Assembly (NCBI GenBank): GCA_003152555.1
Contig: PMAL01000200.1
Coordinates: forward strand, 1-5,977
Origin: Acidimicrobiaceae bacterium
GTDB lineage: Bacteria > Actinomycetota > Acidimicrobiia > Acidimicrobiales > RAAP-2
Direction: 5' to 3'
DNA length: 5,977 bases
The translations under genes were made by a program, and so were the position numbers. Of this stretch, positions 5,844 to 5,977 are shown piece after piece; within the stretch, counting starts at the first letter, position 1, and every line of letters begins with the position of its first letter. The notes under the pieces are model-generated. The model had not been told where the DNA came from. It saw nothing but the letters and a program-made list of their open reading frames with translations, and searched no databases.

Positions 5844-5977
5844 CTTGCGTTCGTCCTCGAGATGGTGCGCTCGACGAACTCTAGGGAGGGTTCACCGGAC
5901 CAAATGTCGACGCTGGTGATCGAGTTTGACGGCGCATGTGGTTCGGGACCTTTTTCTAGCGGTTAAATCTTGAGAGC
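5844..5977 (-). pseudogene. dxs: Probable upstream continuation of dxs, with two compensating frame changes
   Basis: No single minus-strand frame stays open here. The frame of the intact dxs end is open from the right edge to TGA at 5892-5894. A second frame is open from 5962 through this stretch and has GC-rich third positions; it reads KGPEPHAPSNSITSVDIWSG and continues with EPSLEFVERTI. Starting in the first frame, dropping one base of the A5 run (5951-5955) gives ...LTARKGPEP..., which resembles the PKG motif before the DXS linker. A second, opposite change between about 5870 and 5845 returns to the intact frame. The VDI-to-KM spacing is close to that between VDV and the C domain in Mycobacterium DXS as I recall it. 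This could be a decayed gene or two base-count errors in the sequence; I cannot tell which. Confidence 0.5.

Overview
The window holds most of a hopanoid (bacterial triterpenoid) biosynthesis operon, all on the minus strand and read from right to left: hpnC, hpnD, hpnE, a polyprenyl diphosphate synthase gene, and shc (squalene-hopene cyclase), which runs off the left edge. To the right of hpnC, on the same strand, is the C-terminal part of a 1-deoxy-D-xylulose-5-phosphate synthase gene (dxs), which runs toward the right edge.

Layout. Positions 1-1151: N-terminal ~60% of SHC, cut just before the expected DxDD catalytic motif. 1148-2158: polyprenyl diphosphate synthase. 2155-3519: HpnE. 3516-4355: HpnD. 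4352-5230: HpnC. 5231-5429: a ~200-bp non-coding gap with a ribosome binding site and weak promoter candidates. 5430-5843: intact DXS C-terminal domain. 5844-5977: apparent upstream continuation of dxs, readable only with two compensating frame changes.

How the genes work together. DXS is the entry enzyme of the MEP pathway, which makes the C5 units IPP and DMAPP. The polyprenyl synthase would condense these to farnesyl diphosphate (or a longer chain). HpnD joins two FPP to presqualene diphosphate, HpnC converts that to hydroxysqualene, HpnE reduces it to squalene, and SHC cyclises squalene to hopene or hopanol. The block therefore runs from C5 supply to the pentacyclic product by the HpnCDE route, with no single squalene synthase. 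Each of the four junctions in the hpnC-shc run is the same 4-bp GTGA overlap, and all five genes start with GTG.

Organism. The moderately GC-rich sequence, exclusive GTG starts, the actinobacterial style of the prenyl synthase (DDMLGVWG...TGKPVGNDLR) and the gene order hpnC-hpnD-hpnE-prenyl synthase-shc, known from Streptomyces hopanoid clusters, point to an actinobacterium. The GC content looks lower than in Streptomyces, so a lineage such as Acidimicrobiia is possible, but this is inference. No RNA genes, mobile elements, CRISPR arrays or convincing terminators were seen. The pathway is known; the main oddities are the uniform GTGA coupling and the disrupted dxs reading frame.
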